Shown here: positions 10,501 through 23,872 of the stretch, piece by piece | Numbering within the stretch: position 1 is the first letter of the stretch | How the letters are laid out: each line of letters starts with the position of its first letter | Source of the DNA: Isoetes taiwanensis | Taxonomy: Eukaryota > Streptophyta > Lycopodiopsida > Isoetales > Isoetaceae | DNA: 64,000 nt | Direction: 5' to 3' | Assembly (NCBI GenBank): GCA_021234155.1 | Contig: JAJEKV010000046.1 | Span: 8,375,012-8,439,011, forward strand | Program-made: the position numbers and the translations under genes | The notes under the pieces: model-generated | Databases searched by the model: none | Told to the model about the DNA's origin: nothing | Seen by the model: the letters and a program-made list of their open reading frames with translations, nothing else

Positions 10501-13500
10501 ATGAACCTGTTGTTTTGGAATGTGAGGGGAGTGGCTTCTTCCCCAAGTAAAAGAAGCAGGTTGTCTCTTTACCTGTCTAAGTTTTCTACCACCTTTTGTT
10601 GCCTTCAAGAGCATAAATGCCGCCGAGGTGATGTACATAAAGTAGCTAATGTATTTGGACGTGACTATAATGTCTTGATATCTGCTGCTGATGCATCTAA
10701 GACTGGTGTGCTTACTGCGTGGAAGTCTTCTGTGGATGTCACTTTTACTCAAACAGATAGGTTCGGGCGGTGGATAATAATCAAATGGAAAGATAAAGGC
10801 CAAGAATGGGGTTTGATAAATAGACCTCGTCAGCGTGGTGTTTTGTGGGCAACTCTGAGGAGTAAAGTTCTTCAGCTTGGGCAGAATGTTGCATGGTTGC
10901 TCGTTGGCAACTTCAATATGGTCGAGTTGGAAAGAGATAGAAGTGGTCGCGGCTCTGAAGTGGTGCAAGGATTCGAGCGAGAACAATGGCTATGCCTTTT
11001 ACATGATGGTCAGCTTATAAAGATTGATGGTGATCAGTCCTTTACGTGGTGTAATAGTTGGACAGGAGCTGGCAGAGCTTATGCAAGGCGTGATAGAGGA
11101 TACTTTAATACTTGTGCAGCTGCTCGGCTAGCGGATTTTCGTCGCTCAAATCTTCTGGATAGCTCCATGTCTGATCATAATCCACAACTCCTAACTAATG
11201 ATGTGGCTAATTGTCATCGACCTACCAGGAACTACTTTAAGCTTAATTGCAAGTACCTGGAGGATGATGAGTTCAAACTTGGCTGTAGTCAGGCTTGGTC
11301 TCGGGCCTTCTCACCTCGTAGGGGCATGTCTGGGGTTGTCGCAGCGTTGTCTGCAGTGAAGTCATTTGCAAAAGAATATGGGAGAGTCAGAGCTGCTGAA
11401 GCTAGAGGACTATTGACTGCATTGTACCAGGAATTAGAAGTTCTCCGCGCTCATGGCCATACTAGTGGAGTCAGAGAAAAGGAGTTATTATCTCAGATCA
11501 AGGCTATGGAAACTGTAAAAGTTACTGAAGGCAAGGTGAAGGCAGGGTTGCAATGGTTCAAAGACGGAGATAGATGTACCCGGTTCTTTTTTGCGGCTGC
11601 AAGAAGAAAGAAACTCGCCACTTCGATACATTCTTTGGTGTTGCCAGATGGCGCTCTTATCTCCGATCCGGTGAATCTTAAGCAGTATCTTCATCATCAC
11701 TTTTCTTCATTCTTTGCACGACACCCATTGCCTTTTCAGAAGGACATGCAATTGGCCGTGTTGACTAAGGTGCGTCGCATTGTTTCTGAAGAGCAGAGGT
11801 TGCTTCTTGAGTCCAATATCGTGAAGAAAAACTTAAAAGCAGTTGTGGCTCTCTTGAAAAGGGACAAATGCTCTGGTCTTGATGGCTTTCCTATTGAATT
11901 CTTTCAGAAGTGCTGGGACTGGTTGGAGGATGATATATATGATGCCTTTTGTGAGTTTCAGAGATTTATGAGCCTTGATAAGACTTTGAATACAGGTTGT
12001 ATCTCTCTCATTCCAAAGAGCAAGGAACCCAAGACTATTTCTGACTGGCGACCTATTACATTGCTTTCCTCTGTGTACAAGATCTTTGCTAAGACATTGG
12101 CAGAAAGAGTCCGAGACATCTTGGCTGACGCTATCTCGTCAACACAATCTGGCTTTCTCCCTCGTCGTTGTATTCTCAACAACGTGGCTGCTGCATATGA
12201 AGGAATATATTGGGCCCGGTTACAAGGTTATAGAGCAGTGTATCTTAAGCTTGATTTTGCTAAAGCTTACGATAGTGTTGATTGGGGTTTCTTGGAGAAG
12301 TGTCTTCTTGCACTTGGGTTTGGGGAGTCATTCATAAGGAATGTCATGAAGCTCCATACATCAGCCAGATCTACTGTCCTTTTCCAGGGCAAGCCATCTG
12401 ATATTTTTGTAGTGGGTAGAGGAATTCGGCAAGGTTGTCCCTTAGCACCCTTGCTTTTCACAATTGTGGTAGAAGTATTATCCCAACTCTTCTCCGTGGC
12501 TACCCAAGATGGCGTTATTCAAGGCCTCCCAATGGACGATGGTTCTCAAGAGGTATATAACCAATATGTCGATGACACTTTTTTGTTCCTAATTGCCGAG
12601 GCTGAGAATCTTCATAATGCTAAGCTATTATTAGACACATTCTCCTTAGCATCAGGAGTTCTTGTAGGGTGGCAAAAATGTACTGCTTTGTGGACGTTGG
12701 ACAGTCCCATCCCTCCATGTATTTTGGACTATCCATGGAAGATTCTTCTGCATGGCAATACCACAAAGTTGCTTGGTATCCCAGTTGGAATTCACGTCCC
12801 TGCTTCAGATGCTTGGGATGAAATCATTAGTGGGTTGCAGAAGCACTTGTTTTGGTGGAATACAGCTAAACTGTCCATGCCTGGTAGAATCATTGTGGCT
12901 AAATGTGTTCTTAGTAGTACTCATGTCGACATGGCGTATGCTCTATTAGCTCCGCAGTGTAAGATGGAGGAGATTGTGCGTATCGTCAGAAATTTTATTT
13001 GGGGTGGAAATGAGTTAGGAGCGGTGCTCAAGGTAGCTTGGGCGAAATGAATTAGGCCTAAGGCAGCTGGTGGTCTTGGTATGTTGGATTTTCACCTCCA
13101 AAGCAAGGTGATGATATCAAAGTTTATTTGGAGGATTTTCATTGGTAAGAATGATTCTCCTGGCCTGAGGTTGTTGGTGCAGTCGATTCAGCATTGTCTC
13201 CCATTTCATAAGGCCACCATTAAGCCCCTCCTTCCTTGGGCTTTGCTTTATCATATGCATCCATATCCTAATGCTTCTCCCTTTCTAAAGGGGTTGCTTG
13301 CTGCTTGGGACATTGTCAGGTCTCTTTTCCATATTAATCCTGAGGCATGTCTTCAGTTGTCCACTCCATGCTGGTGGATTCCTTTGCAGGACACTCCTGA
13401 GAATGTGCCTCTAAAGGTGGTTGTTCATCCAAAGACACAACGACAATAGATAGCAGCTGGTATAAGCAGTATTGCAGCTTGGTATGAGTCTGGTCATCTC

Positions 13501-14229
13501 ATGTCATGGAAAGCATTTAGAACAAAGTTCTTGTTGTACAGATGGGACAGAGTAATCTGGAATCATATTGCTGCATTGTTGCCACAAGATTCTGGTCCAC
13601 AGATTGAGGTAGTCGTATGGGGTTGCCATCAGGATATCCAGCCAGGGCGGTTTGTGTCTTCTGTGTATAAATTGCTTTTGCATTCTGAAATCCTGCCTCC
13701 ATCTAATAGGTGGCATCTTCAGGTCCCTCAACCACAATGGAAGAGTGTTTGGATATGGGTATGGGATAAGCTGCTTCATCCCAAAGTAGTAGTTTTGTGG
13801 TGGCAAGTGATCCATAGATGCCTCAGAGTCAACAGCTTAGTCCATAAAATGGATAATCAGATTTCAGAGCTCTGTCCTTTATGCCAGCAAAGGGTTGAGA
13901 GTATTGAGCATTGTTTTTGCTTGTGTGAGCGGCTTCGGCAGGGATGGTCTTGGTTGTTGACCTTATTTGACACGGCTCGATCTAGCCAGCAAATTTTGCT
14001 TGCTATCTATCCTGATGCTTGGCCCAAACTACGAAAACGAGCTTTTCATCTCGCATATGGCTGGTTTTTATGGTCAATCTGGAAGAGAAGGAGGTTGTTT
14101 ATCTTTAAGGGCGTAGATACTGCATATGAGATTGTTCTTCAGTGGGCGCAAAATAAAATTGTTATGGCTTACAATTGTTCTTCTCTTGATGAAGAGAAGA
14201 AAGTACTGATCTGGCATACTTACCTTTAG
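10501..14229 (+). pseudogene. LINE (L1-like) ORF2: endonuclease, reverse transcriptase, zf-RVT
   Basis: One reading frame of 1243 codons is interrupted by TGA at 13048-13050 and TAG at 13447-13449 and ends in TAG at 14227-14229, with no frameshift. The N-terminus is an apurinic-type endonuclease (NLLFWNVRG, LQEHK, SDHNP). The usual GDFN catalytic box reads GNFN, and the segment after WGLIN looks shortened. The RT runs from about residue 440 to 700: KCSGLDGFPIEFF, SLIPK, DWRPITLLSSVYKI, LDFAKAYDSVDW, GIRQGCPLAPLLF and catalytic YVDD (FADD or YADD is commoner in plant LINEs). Near residue 1120 LCPLCQQRVESIEHC is the C-terminal zf-RVT finger. It would nick target DNA and reverse transcribe its own RNA. 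It is dead as read, but the two nonsense codons are the main visible damage, so it is fairly young. Confidence 0.93.
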
Positions 14230-14336
14230 ATTCATTCTTTTGCATAAGCAGGTGGTTGTGCTCAGTTGGATCGGTTTGTCCACTGGGGTTATAATCCTGT
14301 CTTTGCATTTTATGTTGCTCTAGTTTTTAGTTGGTG

Positions 14337-14390
14337 AATAAAGCTTGTCGTCCTTCAAAAAAAATAAAAAAATAAAATAATAAAATAAAA
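14337..14390 (+). other. 3' end and A-rich tail of the LINE
   Basis: GAATAAAGC, a likely polyadenylation signal, is followed from 14357 by an A-rich tract with AATAAA-like units ending at 14390. This is typical of a plant LINE 3' terminus. I could not pair a target-site duplication with the unknown 5' end. Confidence 0.8.
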
Positions 14391-17300
14391 GTCAGATAGA
14401 TTTTAATCAGTGCAAATCCCTCAAAAATGTACTCCTGATCGGGTCAAAATTTGGTCAATATCCCTGGCAGAGAGTGGATTTCTGTAACTCCAAAAAGGCA
14501 ACTCTTTTTTGTGATTTGATGCTTGGATCTTTTCTCAATATGTCTGTACACAATGGTGAAGTACTCTTTTTGCAAAGAAATATGCAGATTATCCTGGAGA
14601 TTTATGTTTCGGTCTGACAGACTATTACGGTATGAATAGCAGGCAAAGCTTTGGGTAATTGATGCTTGAGAGTTCCTTTTTTTGTCTTTGAACTAAATTC
14701 CAATACTGTCTATGCTTTGCAGATGAAAGGATGCAAGTTACCCTATGAAAATGCAATTAAGGACTAGTATGAGCAGAATTTTAGCCTAAGTTATGCAAGC
14801 AGAGATCTCTATCAAAGGGATAAGCATTTTAATCATCATTCGCCTATTTTGTGTATGCTTATATGCAACTATTTCTGTAATACCTCTCGTGCCTAAATGC
14901 AAGATCCACTGTCAGAATTTTTATGATGCAAAACACAATGTCAAAAGTAATCATTCACAAATGTTTTCCCAAGGCTCGGATTTTCATTCACAGAAGAATC
15001 ACATAGCAAACAAAGATAATCCCAAGCTCAATGTCTTGGGCACAGGATCAAATCAAGTATTCAGTCAGGTAATTCACATAAAATATCAATAATTTGTGCA
15101 TAATCCGGCATGTGGAAGGCAAATTCAAGCTTAAACCATCAAATCCGGTCTTTCTTCAAAGCACCTCGATCAGTCTTTCGCCTCAAAGCCCTCGAAAAAA
15201 TCTGAGCAGTGTTTCCCCCTTTTCAAATCCTCTGTTTCGGCCTATTCTTGGCAAATCCAAGCTGGATCTTTGTCCTTTTGTTCAGTTAATTTCTTGGTTC
15301 AATGTAGGCAAATCCGAAGTGTTTATATCATGATTAAGCAGTTGATTCAGGTGGATTTTGCTGGATCTTGGCGTAGCAGGGGATTAGGGTTCTTGAAAAA
15401 TAAACTCGATATATCCCACAGGAACGTTTCAAAAAAAGTGACCAAGGTATATAAGGATTATTAATTATGACGTGTTATGCCCATGTGGGACTCGGTATCT
15501 CCACCGCGCCATACGCCCGGGTGTACCACGTGGGGGTGATTGGACTGGGGAATCTAGGCTTGGGGGTAGATAGGAAATTTTTTTTGCAAACCATGTAGCC
15601 TGGCACATTTCCCAAGAAACCCAATTTGGAGGCCTAAATGGACACTTTTTTGAAAATTCTTTTTTGCAAAAAGAATCTTTTTTGATGCTCTCCATCATGG
15701 TGGAATCTTTTTTGCAAAACTAGATTTTTATTTTTTGGTTCAAAGAGGGTATGGAAATAGTGAGGTGGCAAGTAAGCAAGATGAGTTGGCATGATGATGC
15801 TGACATGGCAAAAGGGGTGATGAGGTGTCAAACAACTTGGCAAGGTATATTTTTTCTAGTCGAAACATGTGATGAGGTGGAGGTGATGAAAGTGACACGT
15901 GTGATGATGTGGATGTGATGGTGATGATGTGGCAAGATAACATGTCACTTTTATGATCTTAAATACCTTTTTTTGAAGAATTTTGAAAGAAAAGGAATTT
16001 CCAATGGGGATGACATGTGTATGGTGTGACATGGCAATGGTGATGATGTGTATGATGACTTGGCCATTTTCAAGTGATGAAATGGGTCAATTTAATGCTC
16101 ATGCACATAAATTGCGTTCTTTAGGCAAATCTTTGACTCTTGTTGCTTCCCTTAGGAATTTTGTACTTTCTCTCACCATTCGTCTTCTAGAGAGAGAATT
16201 TGACCCTAGATCATGGGTATGGCCAAATCAAGTGAAAATTTTTGCTTTTACAAGATGGTAATGGTGTGGTGGGTGTGTGAGGTGTGAGTGACATATGAAA
16301 GAGAAATTTTGACTTGAAAAAATCTCCTAAGCCAACTTGCTTTAGAAAATGAAAGCTAGGCATGGAATTTGAGGTAATATGGGTATGCTTTCATGGAAAA
16401 GGATATGGAAGGCTTGAGATGAGGATCATAGGAGATAGTTATGCCAAGAACTCAAATGAAAACATCTCATACGAAGAACACTTCATGGGGTCTTCACATC
16501 TTCAAAGTTGTCTTGCTTGAATCACCTTCCCTAGCATGCTTGTGTGATCTCTCATGAATGTCTTCACCTTGGTCTTCAAGTGTCCACTTCATAATGTGCA
16601 AAGATGTATTCTCTTCAAATGAATCATGCTTGTGTATCTGTGTTCAAATCCAAGTGTAGGCATGAGTAAATCACAATGTGTCTTGCTCTTCTATGCTGCC
16701 ATAGCATGGCAGCACCAATTCATTACGCAGAGCCGGAATTTTCAAACTGCCCAATTGATCAGATGAAATGGGAAGGGATAAAAAATTGAAAAAAAAACTT
16801 TAAATCATGTTAAAACATATTTATGTGGCCCATTTTTTTCTTAAACAACCCTTGCAAGGTTGGATTTTATTGCTGGGAGGCGGCTATATTCACAGATTGA
16901 ATGGCAAATAGCTACAATGATGGAAACAGATGGGTAGCTAGATGGATCGGCCATGAATTTTGGTCCACACCAGTGTGAACTTGTTAAACTTAATGGAAAG
17001 TTAGAAGAATATATAATTTTAGTTTAGCATGTAGCCTTCTCATAAGCACAAGGTGATAAGAAATTGTGGAACAACAAAAACTTTGAACGCACAAGGTGAT
17101 AAGAATTTGTGGATGGATAAATGCACAAGGTGGTAAGAAATTAAAAATTTTAAATAAACACGGTGAGAATTACATATTTAGCTAGAAAAAATCTTAGTTG
17201 TCGAAGAGAGAATCATTGTGAATAGAACCGTACTGTAGATTTATATAATATAGTTCCTAACGACCTAAGCACTATTGGCTTCTTTTGCTTACTTGAAAAC

Positions 17301-18105
17301 CCTGCAAAGCCCTCGTTATCTGAGTTGAAATCCAAGTGAAGCGAAGTGAAAAGGCCGCCGCGATAAATTTCTTGCATATATAAGTCACGTTCCTTTTCTA
17401 TTTTTTCTATTTTGTTTGATGCAAAAAAAAACCTATGTTTGACACCTGGAAAAAAAACTGATGTTTAGCATATGATGTCATGGTTCCCCTTTCTTGCTCT
17501 GCAAGAAATCCCTGGGTCTATGATTCGGAGGTACTTCAAGGCCCATTATGCTCCAATTGTATGAACCAACCTTTTTTTAGAGGAAATCTACACTTGAATG
17601 TTCTTTCATCTACACTTGATATTTCGATTCAATTCAAGAGCCAATGTGATGAATTCTAACTGAAGAGACCAATCTGAACCTCCAGAAGAAGGTCGGCAGG
17701 CCGAAGCAAACCATATGAAATTAGATGGCTTGGTTGTCTGCACAAATGTCTTTATGCTCAACACAAGCGCAATGGAAATTACAACAGAGACAGGAAGCCA
17801 GTTCCCTGTTTTGGGTTCTAGTTCCATCTAGGCCAAATTTTACAAGTGCAATTGCTGGGACCTCTCTGGCGTCTATGAATTCTACATAATGGATCAAATT
17901 TGGCCTCTGAAAATCATGCGTTTATACCTTTCAAACCATAAATCTCCCAGCCTTTTTGAGCAGCAGAAATTGCACAGAATGGGCTTCAAATCCAAGTACG
18001 GAGATAAGAAAAAATGGATCTCGTTTTAATCCAATTGATAAAATGCCTAACTATAATAGTCTAATTGGAATTTTTTGAGTTGTGTTTTGAGATATTTTCA
18101 ATACT
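14391..18105. other. Gene-free stretch
   Basis: No supported ORF. The block 15740-16080 is a degenerate G/A/T-rich run of GATGATGTGGC and ACATGGCA words. Around 17050-17140 the words CACAAGGTGATAAGAA recur three times. Both look like decayed simple repeats. Parts of 15100-15440 could be the remainder of the LTR into which the LINE inserted, unproven. Confidence 0.5.
17351..17383 (+). repeat. 33-bp dispersed direct repeat, copy 1
   Basis: AAGGCCGCCGCGATAAATTT followed by CTTGCATATATAA. The same 33 bases with two mismatches recur at 19852-19884, about 2.5 kb downstream in the same orientation. They may be matching parts of an unrecognised element. Confidence 0.7.
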
Positions 18106-18167
18106 CCACCTCATCTATATTGGCCACTCTGTAAATCCACCTCATCTATATTAACCACTCTGTAAAT
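18106..18167 (+). repeat. Tandem duplication, 2 x 31 bp
   Basis: CCACCTCATCTATATT...ACTCTGTAAAT occurs twice head to tail (18106-18136 and 18137-18167), differing only at GGCC versus AACC. Confidence 0.9.
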
Positions 18168-20595
18168 CCAAGCTTCTGACTGTGTGTCAGCTCCCCTTTT
18201 GCGCGGCCTTTCGGCAGCGGAAGTGGATGGCGCCTTTCTTCATCCGTTCCAGCATCAAGCTTTGCCTCTAGAGGATCTAGAGAGAGGTATGACAAGTTTT
18301 TTTTCTTGCTCATAATTGCCTGCGTTCAAAAAAATATTTTTGCTCCTTTCATCCTTTTGTGATGATCCTAGATACAAAGACGGATCATTTGTCTAACGCC
18401 ATGGCTGCCGGGCATTTTCTTCCTGGCTTCTTCTCTAGATTGCTCAGTTTGCAGCATTCGACCTTGCAGGAAACCATCATGAGGAAGAAGGATCGCGTAG
18501 CTCTGGTGATTACTGACCCTGTTTTAAGTCCTTTTTATGTGTATCAGGAAGTTTTTCCTCTTTAAATGTAGAATTCTCTACTACTCATGTTCATTTCTTG
18601 CTTTATGTGCTGGCATTATCGGCATTGGCTAGTTTTTATCTGCGAAAAACTTCCCTATTTGTAAGCTATGGTACATATATGAATGCATCACATAGTCTGC
18701 TTATTTTTTGTGAAGTGTTAAATAGTATTATGGGATCTGTTAAATAATGTAATATTAAATATATTGTCTTTGAGTCGTTATACCTCAAAGATTTCTTATG
18801 GCTGGGGAATAAAGAAGTCAACCATTTTCAGATTAACGGAGCAAAGGTTTGCTTTTGTTGAAGGGTTCAAAAAGGAAGCTTTGAAGGCCATATCTGGCGT
18901 TATCAAATGCCATATTTATGCTTTCAGCTTAACTTTTCAAGCTTGTCAATGCACCCAGGATGGCATTAAAAAGTGATAATGTCCAGTTTTGCTATGCGAT
19001 AAATTTGAAGGAAGATGATGTTGCGATGGTTTTTGGTGAGTGTTACTCCCTTTCACACATGTATGCAACACTCTCATATTTCATTATGAAACCGAAGATT
19101 AGTTTGTAGTAGTGTTTTAACATCTAAGTTGTTTGATTATCAGGATACTCAATTTTGAATCTTATGGTCTGTCCAAAAGCTTGTACGATTATTGAGTTGT
19201 CTAGGAGGTCATCTGCTCAAATTAGACACATTATTGCATTCTGTTGAGGAGCCCCACCTTGGCCGACTGGTAATATATTCATTAGTGACTTGACATTCCC
19301 AGTCGAATTTCAATTACAAAATCTTTAATGAGTTGAAAATTTGATCTTTATTAAAGTTGTTGGATTGCATGTAGGTTTAATTGCCTTAAACCTAGAAGCT
19401 TTTAGCAGTGATTTACATATTTTGATAGCAGCTTAGTTGTCTGATATGATGGTCATGTGTTCAAATTATCTTTTAAAAGCAACACTTCAGAATCTATAAA
19501 ACAAGTAACTTTTTGAAGGAATCAAAAGTCGTTACATATATTGAAGAAGTCCATGTGCACATTCCTATGCTACATTCATGTATTCGTTTTTGGGTTGGTT
19601 CCCATGAAATGAACGATTGACCCAAATAGATTGGTTCCTACAAACCGAGACCTTTGGTATAGTAAGCTAAACTACCATTCCAAGTGCACACACAAGTATT
19701 TAAGTTTGCCTCTCATCTAAACTACATATCAAAACACGACACACCCAACTAGATCAACTACAACTATTCATTGCCAAACAAAATTTTAGCCAATAATTGA
19801 GTCAACAAAGGGGTTATGCTCACTTCCATACAAACATGGATCAGGAAAGAGAAGGCCGCCGCGATAAATTTGTTGTATATATAATGATATGGAGGGGGCC
19901 TTTTTTTGGCTTTAAATACATATACATATAATAGAAAATATGATAAAGGTTATATAAAGTATCTCTTTGAAACATCCGTATAAGGATAGTTTCGTTTTAT
20001 CTTGTGCACATACATGCCTTGTGTATCTTACATCATCTACAACTCCATGTACAAAAGTATATAGTTGAACATATAATTTTGCTAGGCATGGCGAGACCTT
20101 AAAAACAGGAGGTCCACAACAAGCACAAGTTGTCATACCATGTAGAAATTTGCATGCCAAATGCTTGTAAATAAATAAAAAACATACCTAAGTTTATATA
20201 AGTTTTTAACTTATCTGCAATATCTATTCAAGCTTAACTTGTTAATATTTGTGATGGTCTAATGTTTTTTGCCATGCGTTGCCCCTTCGTTCAAGCATCA
20301 ACTTCTCTGAGGCGCTCCCCCGAGCTTGTGCTATATCAAATACTCTTCCCAACTATGTTTTTTTAAAACAAGTGTATTGTCCCAAAAAGCATTATATTCA
20401 TCATATGCATAATAGCCCTGCCATGTCATTTACATCAATAGTACAAAACTATTTGGATTCTTGTAGGGTGAGATTCGACTAGGGAGTAGAGAGGATGTCT
20501 TTGAGGACATGACATTCACGTGCCACTGCCCACATGCCGCGTGAAGCTTCCACCTCTACTACTCCTGCCCTGGAGCTGCAGCTCCTGCAAGGAAA
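18168..20595. other. Gene-free stretch
   Basis: No supported ORF, RNA gene or element end apart from the 33-bp repeat copy at 19852-19884. Short ORFs here (for example 18359-18565) have no recognisable motif. Confidence 0.5.
19852..19884 (+). repeat. 33-bp dispersed direct repeat, copy 2
   Basis: Matches 17351-17383 at 31 of 33 positions. Confidence 0.7.
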
Positions 20596-20792
20596 TAGGG
20601 ATTGTGCATCTGCATGGTCTTCTGGAATTGTCAGGACTTCCCATGGCGGAAGGGAGATAGTCTCAACTCGGTTGCTGCAGATATGGACCTCCATCTTCTA
20701 CATGGAAACATGAGGGCATACAGGTCATAGGCTACCCGATTTGCCAGGATACCAACGCTATTCTGTCTTCAATGAGCGCATAGCGAAGCAGG

Positions 20793-21138
20793 TGATAGAA
20801 CTAGTGCAAAACTAGCACAAACCCGCAAGATCGACTCAAGAGATAGAATAGAAGAACAAGAACGACTCTATTGAGAAAAGCAATAGGAAATACAATCTCT
20901 ACTTCTGAGCATGCATAGTACATAACGTACAATCAATATATACAACCGGTGAGACTAAGAATAGTAGTCTACCATTTAACCACCGCCCATTAATTACGGC
21001 ACTGATTTAGAATTAGGTGCTTTCGATCCGACAAAAGCCATACGTACATTTTAGCACCTTTCAAGACTGTGTGCTAAGTCTTTGAACCACTCTTTGTTTC
21101 AGCACATTATGCTTAGTCAGCATATTTATATTCCAACA
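20793..21138 (-). repeat. 3' LTR of the copia element (346 bp)
   Basis: Starts TGATAGAACTAG and ends CCAACA on the plus strand. It matches 25708-26063 closely for the first 200 bases, then differs mainly at CAGC/CAAAG positions. Confidence 0.93.
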
Positions 21139-21147
21139 CTCTCCCTT
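21139..21147 (-). other. Polypurine tract of the copia element
   Basis: AAGGGAGAG on the minus strand, directly before the LTR start TGTTGG. Confidence 0.75.
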
Positions 21148-21174
21148 AAATGTTGCTGACTAAGCAGGAGAAAA

Positions 21175-21787
21175 TCAGCTGAAACTAAGGCAATCCTTCT
21201 CTCCCTTCAGCTGCAATTTCTTCATGCCCAAGCTCTCCTTCACATTGACAAACTTAGATCCAACTAATGGTTTGGTAAAGCCATCGACAAACCCGATCTG
21301 TGAGGAGCAATGAACAAGTTGAGAAGATCCCATTTGGATCGCTCCGCGGACAAAACACAAGTGGGTGTCAAGATGTTTTGTCTTTGGGTGGTACTTAGCA
21401 TCCTTGGCAAGATGGATAGTACTTGTGTTGTCACACAATATAACGGACCGAGGATGGAGGTACCTGCAGATCTGATCCACAAATGTTTAAGCCACAACAA
21501 TTCACGCATCCCAACACCGAGTGCTTTGAATTACGCCTCAGGTGGTGGCGATTGACCTTGTAGACTGTCTTTTGGACAATCATGTCGGCCACGTTAGGCC
21601 CTATGAACGTGACCATCCTCGTTGTGGACCTCCCCGCTATCATGACGGTTAGCACGATCTGCATCAACAAAGACTTTTCACCTGGAAATCGGAGGACCTC
21701 GATAAAAAGAGACCTTCTGTGAACTCCCCGCCGGATATGCGGTGATCTTTTAGCGACCTTCCGGTCGATTTGCACGGGATTGTTCAT
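21175..21787 (-). pseudogene. Copia RNase H domain, frameshifted
   Basis: The minus-strand pieces read in order: DADRANRHDSRRSTT (normally DADWAG...RRSTSGY), a corrupted serine/alanine-rich block, ELLWLKHLW, VILCDNTSTIHLAKDAKYH (the DNQSAI block), HPKTKHLDTH and GFVDGFTKPL near the C-terminus. These are the usual copia RNase H landmarks, and the product would degrade template RNA during reverse transcription. The last 100 codons (21175-21480) are open. The upstream part changes frame at least twice. Confidence 0.88.
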
Positions 21788-22980
21788 GAATCGCTCGGCA
21801 CTCCCACGGCAAAAGAGATATCGAGGTCTAGTGGCGTGAGATATATCAGCGCCCTACCAAGCCGATAGAGTGTGGGATCACACTCCTCACCATCGAAATC
21901 AAGCTCAAGCCTTGTGCACGGATCAAAAGGACTTGCCCACGACCTTGCAATCTTGCATACGATCTTCTTTGTAACATTTCTTTGATATATTTCTGGCGAG
22001 AAAGATAGATGCCATCGAGTCTTTGCCACACTTCTACACCTAAACGGTAATGCATAAGGCCAAGGTCGGGTCATCTCGAAGGGCGAAGATAACTTCAACC
22101 CGATTGTAGAAATCGGCACATCGGCATCTCTGTGATGATCAAATCATCAACATACAAAACCACAATGCACATTCGGCCTTCATGTGATTTGTAATAAAGA
22201 TTGGGGTCTGCGCGCTTCACTGAACCCCGCTCAAGAAAGAAAGCATTAATTTTCGCATGCCAACATCTTGGAGCCTGCTTCAAGCCATAAATGCTTTTCT
22301 TCAAATGACAAACCAGGTGCTCCTTCCCTTGAACAACAAATCCACGGAGGTTGAGTCATATAGACCTCTTCCTCCAAATCACCATTCAAAAAGCGATTTA
22401 ATGTCCATTTGAAATATTGGCCAACCTTTCATCGCGACAGCGGCTATAATCGATCTAATAGTGGACATTGCGGCTCACGGGAGCAAAGACTTCATCATAA
22501 TCTAAGCCTTTTTTTACGTGCAAAACCCTTGGCTACAAGTCTAGCTTTGTGCTTTGACATCGTCCCATCGGCATGAAATTTGGTTCTAAACACCCACTTA
22601 CTGACCAATAACGTGCTTATCGGTGGGAGTTCAACCAATTCTCATGTGCCTTGCTTGACAATTGAGAGTATTCTTCTTCCATTGCATGCCGCCACTGCGG
22701 ATCACTAGTCGCTTCATGAAAGGTGTGTGGATCAACACGATCCCCGGACCTTTGCCATTAAGGCAAGGTTACATGATCCATTAGACTTCTCCTGTTTCTC
22801 CATTAGACGTGCTGATCTCCTAGGTTCAACAACGGGTACAACGGTTTTGCAACCGGTTACGCAACAATTTGTTTCTCCTTGAGGCGTCTTTGATCTCCTA
22901 GGTTCTACAACGGGAGGTATAGCGAGGTGCTACAATAGGTCTTTGTAACAGTCTTTGGATTAGGTGCTCTGGTACCTTCA
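21788..22980 (-). pseudogene. Copia reverse transcriptase domain, frameshifted
   Basis: The clearest block is 22095-22304, with YGLKQAPRCWHAKI and the catalytic YVDDLII. Upstream (22305-22980) the RT core can be followed only by frame hopping, and downstream (21784-22119) fragments such as CDGIYLSRQKYIKEML remain. This stretch has very few CAG or CTG words compared with the intact integrase next to it, and CG often stands where CTG or CAG would restore the frame. Confidence 0.82.
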
Positions 22981-23046
22981 TGTGTCTTTGGACTCCCGTG
23001 AAAGGAACCAACCTGCTCATGGACCATAGGGCAAGTGGGATTGGGA

Positions 23047-23872
23047 TCATCCCGTGCCATGCCAGGGCAAATGTGAGTTCACTGGAGAAACCACTAGAGA
23101 GGGAGAGAAAGGTTTACCAGCAGCTGCTATCAGATCTCCAACATCCAAGCTGCCGTCATTGTGAACTGCAGGAGTATCACTAGAAGATATGCCATCATAC
23201 ACAACATCTTCAACAGACTGAACTGACCTGCTTACAATAACCTGCTTGTTGGAAGGATCATACAACTTGTAACCTTTCTGATTTTCTGGATACCCAATGA
23301 AGATGGCTTTGACAGCCCTGTCATGTAACTTCCCATACTTTTTCAGCTTCTCAGCAGGTATGGAAGCATAAGCCAAGCATCCAAACACCCTCAAATGAGA
23401 CACATCTGGTTTCATTCTCCAAAATGCTTCATAAGGAGTCACATCACGGGACTGCCTTAGTAGGCGACCTATTTGCCAAATATCTTTGCTTTGTCACTCG
23501 CCTCTCCCCAAAAGATTGAGCGGGTTGCTTGTGACTCATCATAGATCTTGCCAAATCAAGCAAAGATCTATTCCTCCTTTCAGCTACACCATTTTGTGGA
23601 TGAGCATAAGGAATGATTAACTGTCTTTCAATGCCTTCTTCCATGAGAAACTCATCAAAGGCATTAGAAACATATTCACCTCCATTGTCACTTCTCAACT
23701 TTTTTATTACTAACCCTGTCTGCTTTTCGACTGCTGCTTTGAAGGCCTTGAACTTGCCAAGCACCTCAGATTTGCAGTGCAAAGTATACACCCAAGTGTA
23801 CCTACTGAAATCATCAATCAGGGTTAAGAAATACCTCTTTCCACCTAGCGAGACATCAGGCATATAGCACAA
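23047..23872 (-). pseudogene. Copia integrase, nearly intact
   Basis: 23444-23872 carries the DDE core: LTLIDDFSRYTW (first D), LRSDNGGEYVS (second D) and NGVAERRNRSLLDLARSMM (E). After a frame change near 23444, 23047-23442 continues with MTPYEAFWRMKPDVSHLRVF, GCLAYAS and IFIGYPENQKGYKLYDP, the conserved C-terminal block of copia integrases. It would insert the cDNA into the host genome. Apart from the junction the sequence is in good condition. Confidence 0.93.

Noticed and set aside
10267-10986. 239-codon minus-strand ORF opposite the LINE start
   Set aside because: Antisense to the recognisable endonuclease frame; no motif.
18568-18576. TCTCTACTA as the 5' end of the plus-strand Helitron ending at 33930
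   Set aside because: A 9-base match 15 kb away is expected by chance, and no Rep/helicase coding lies between.
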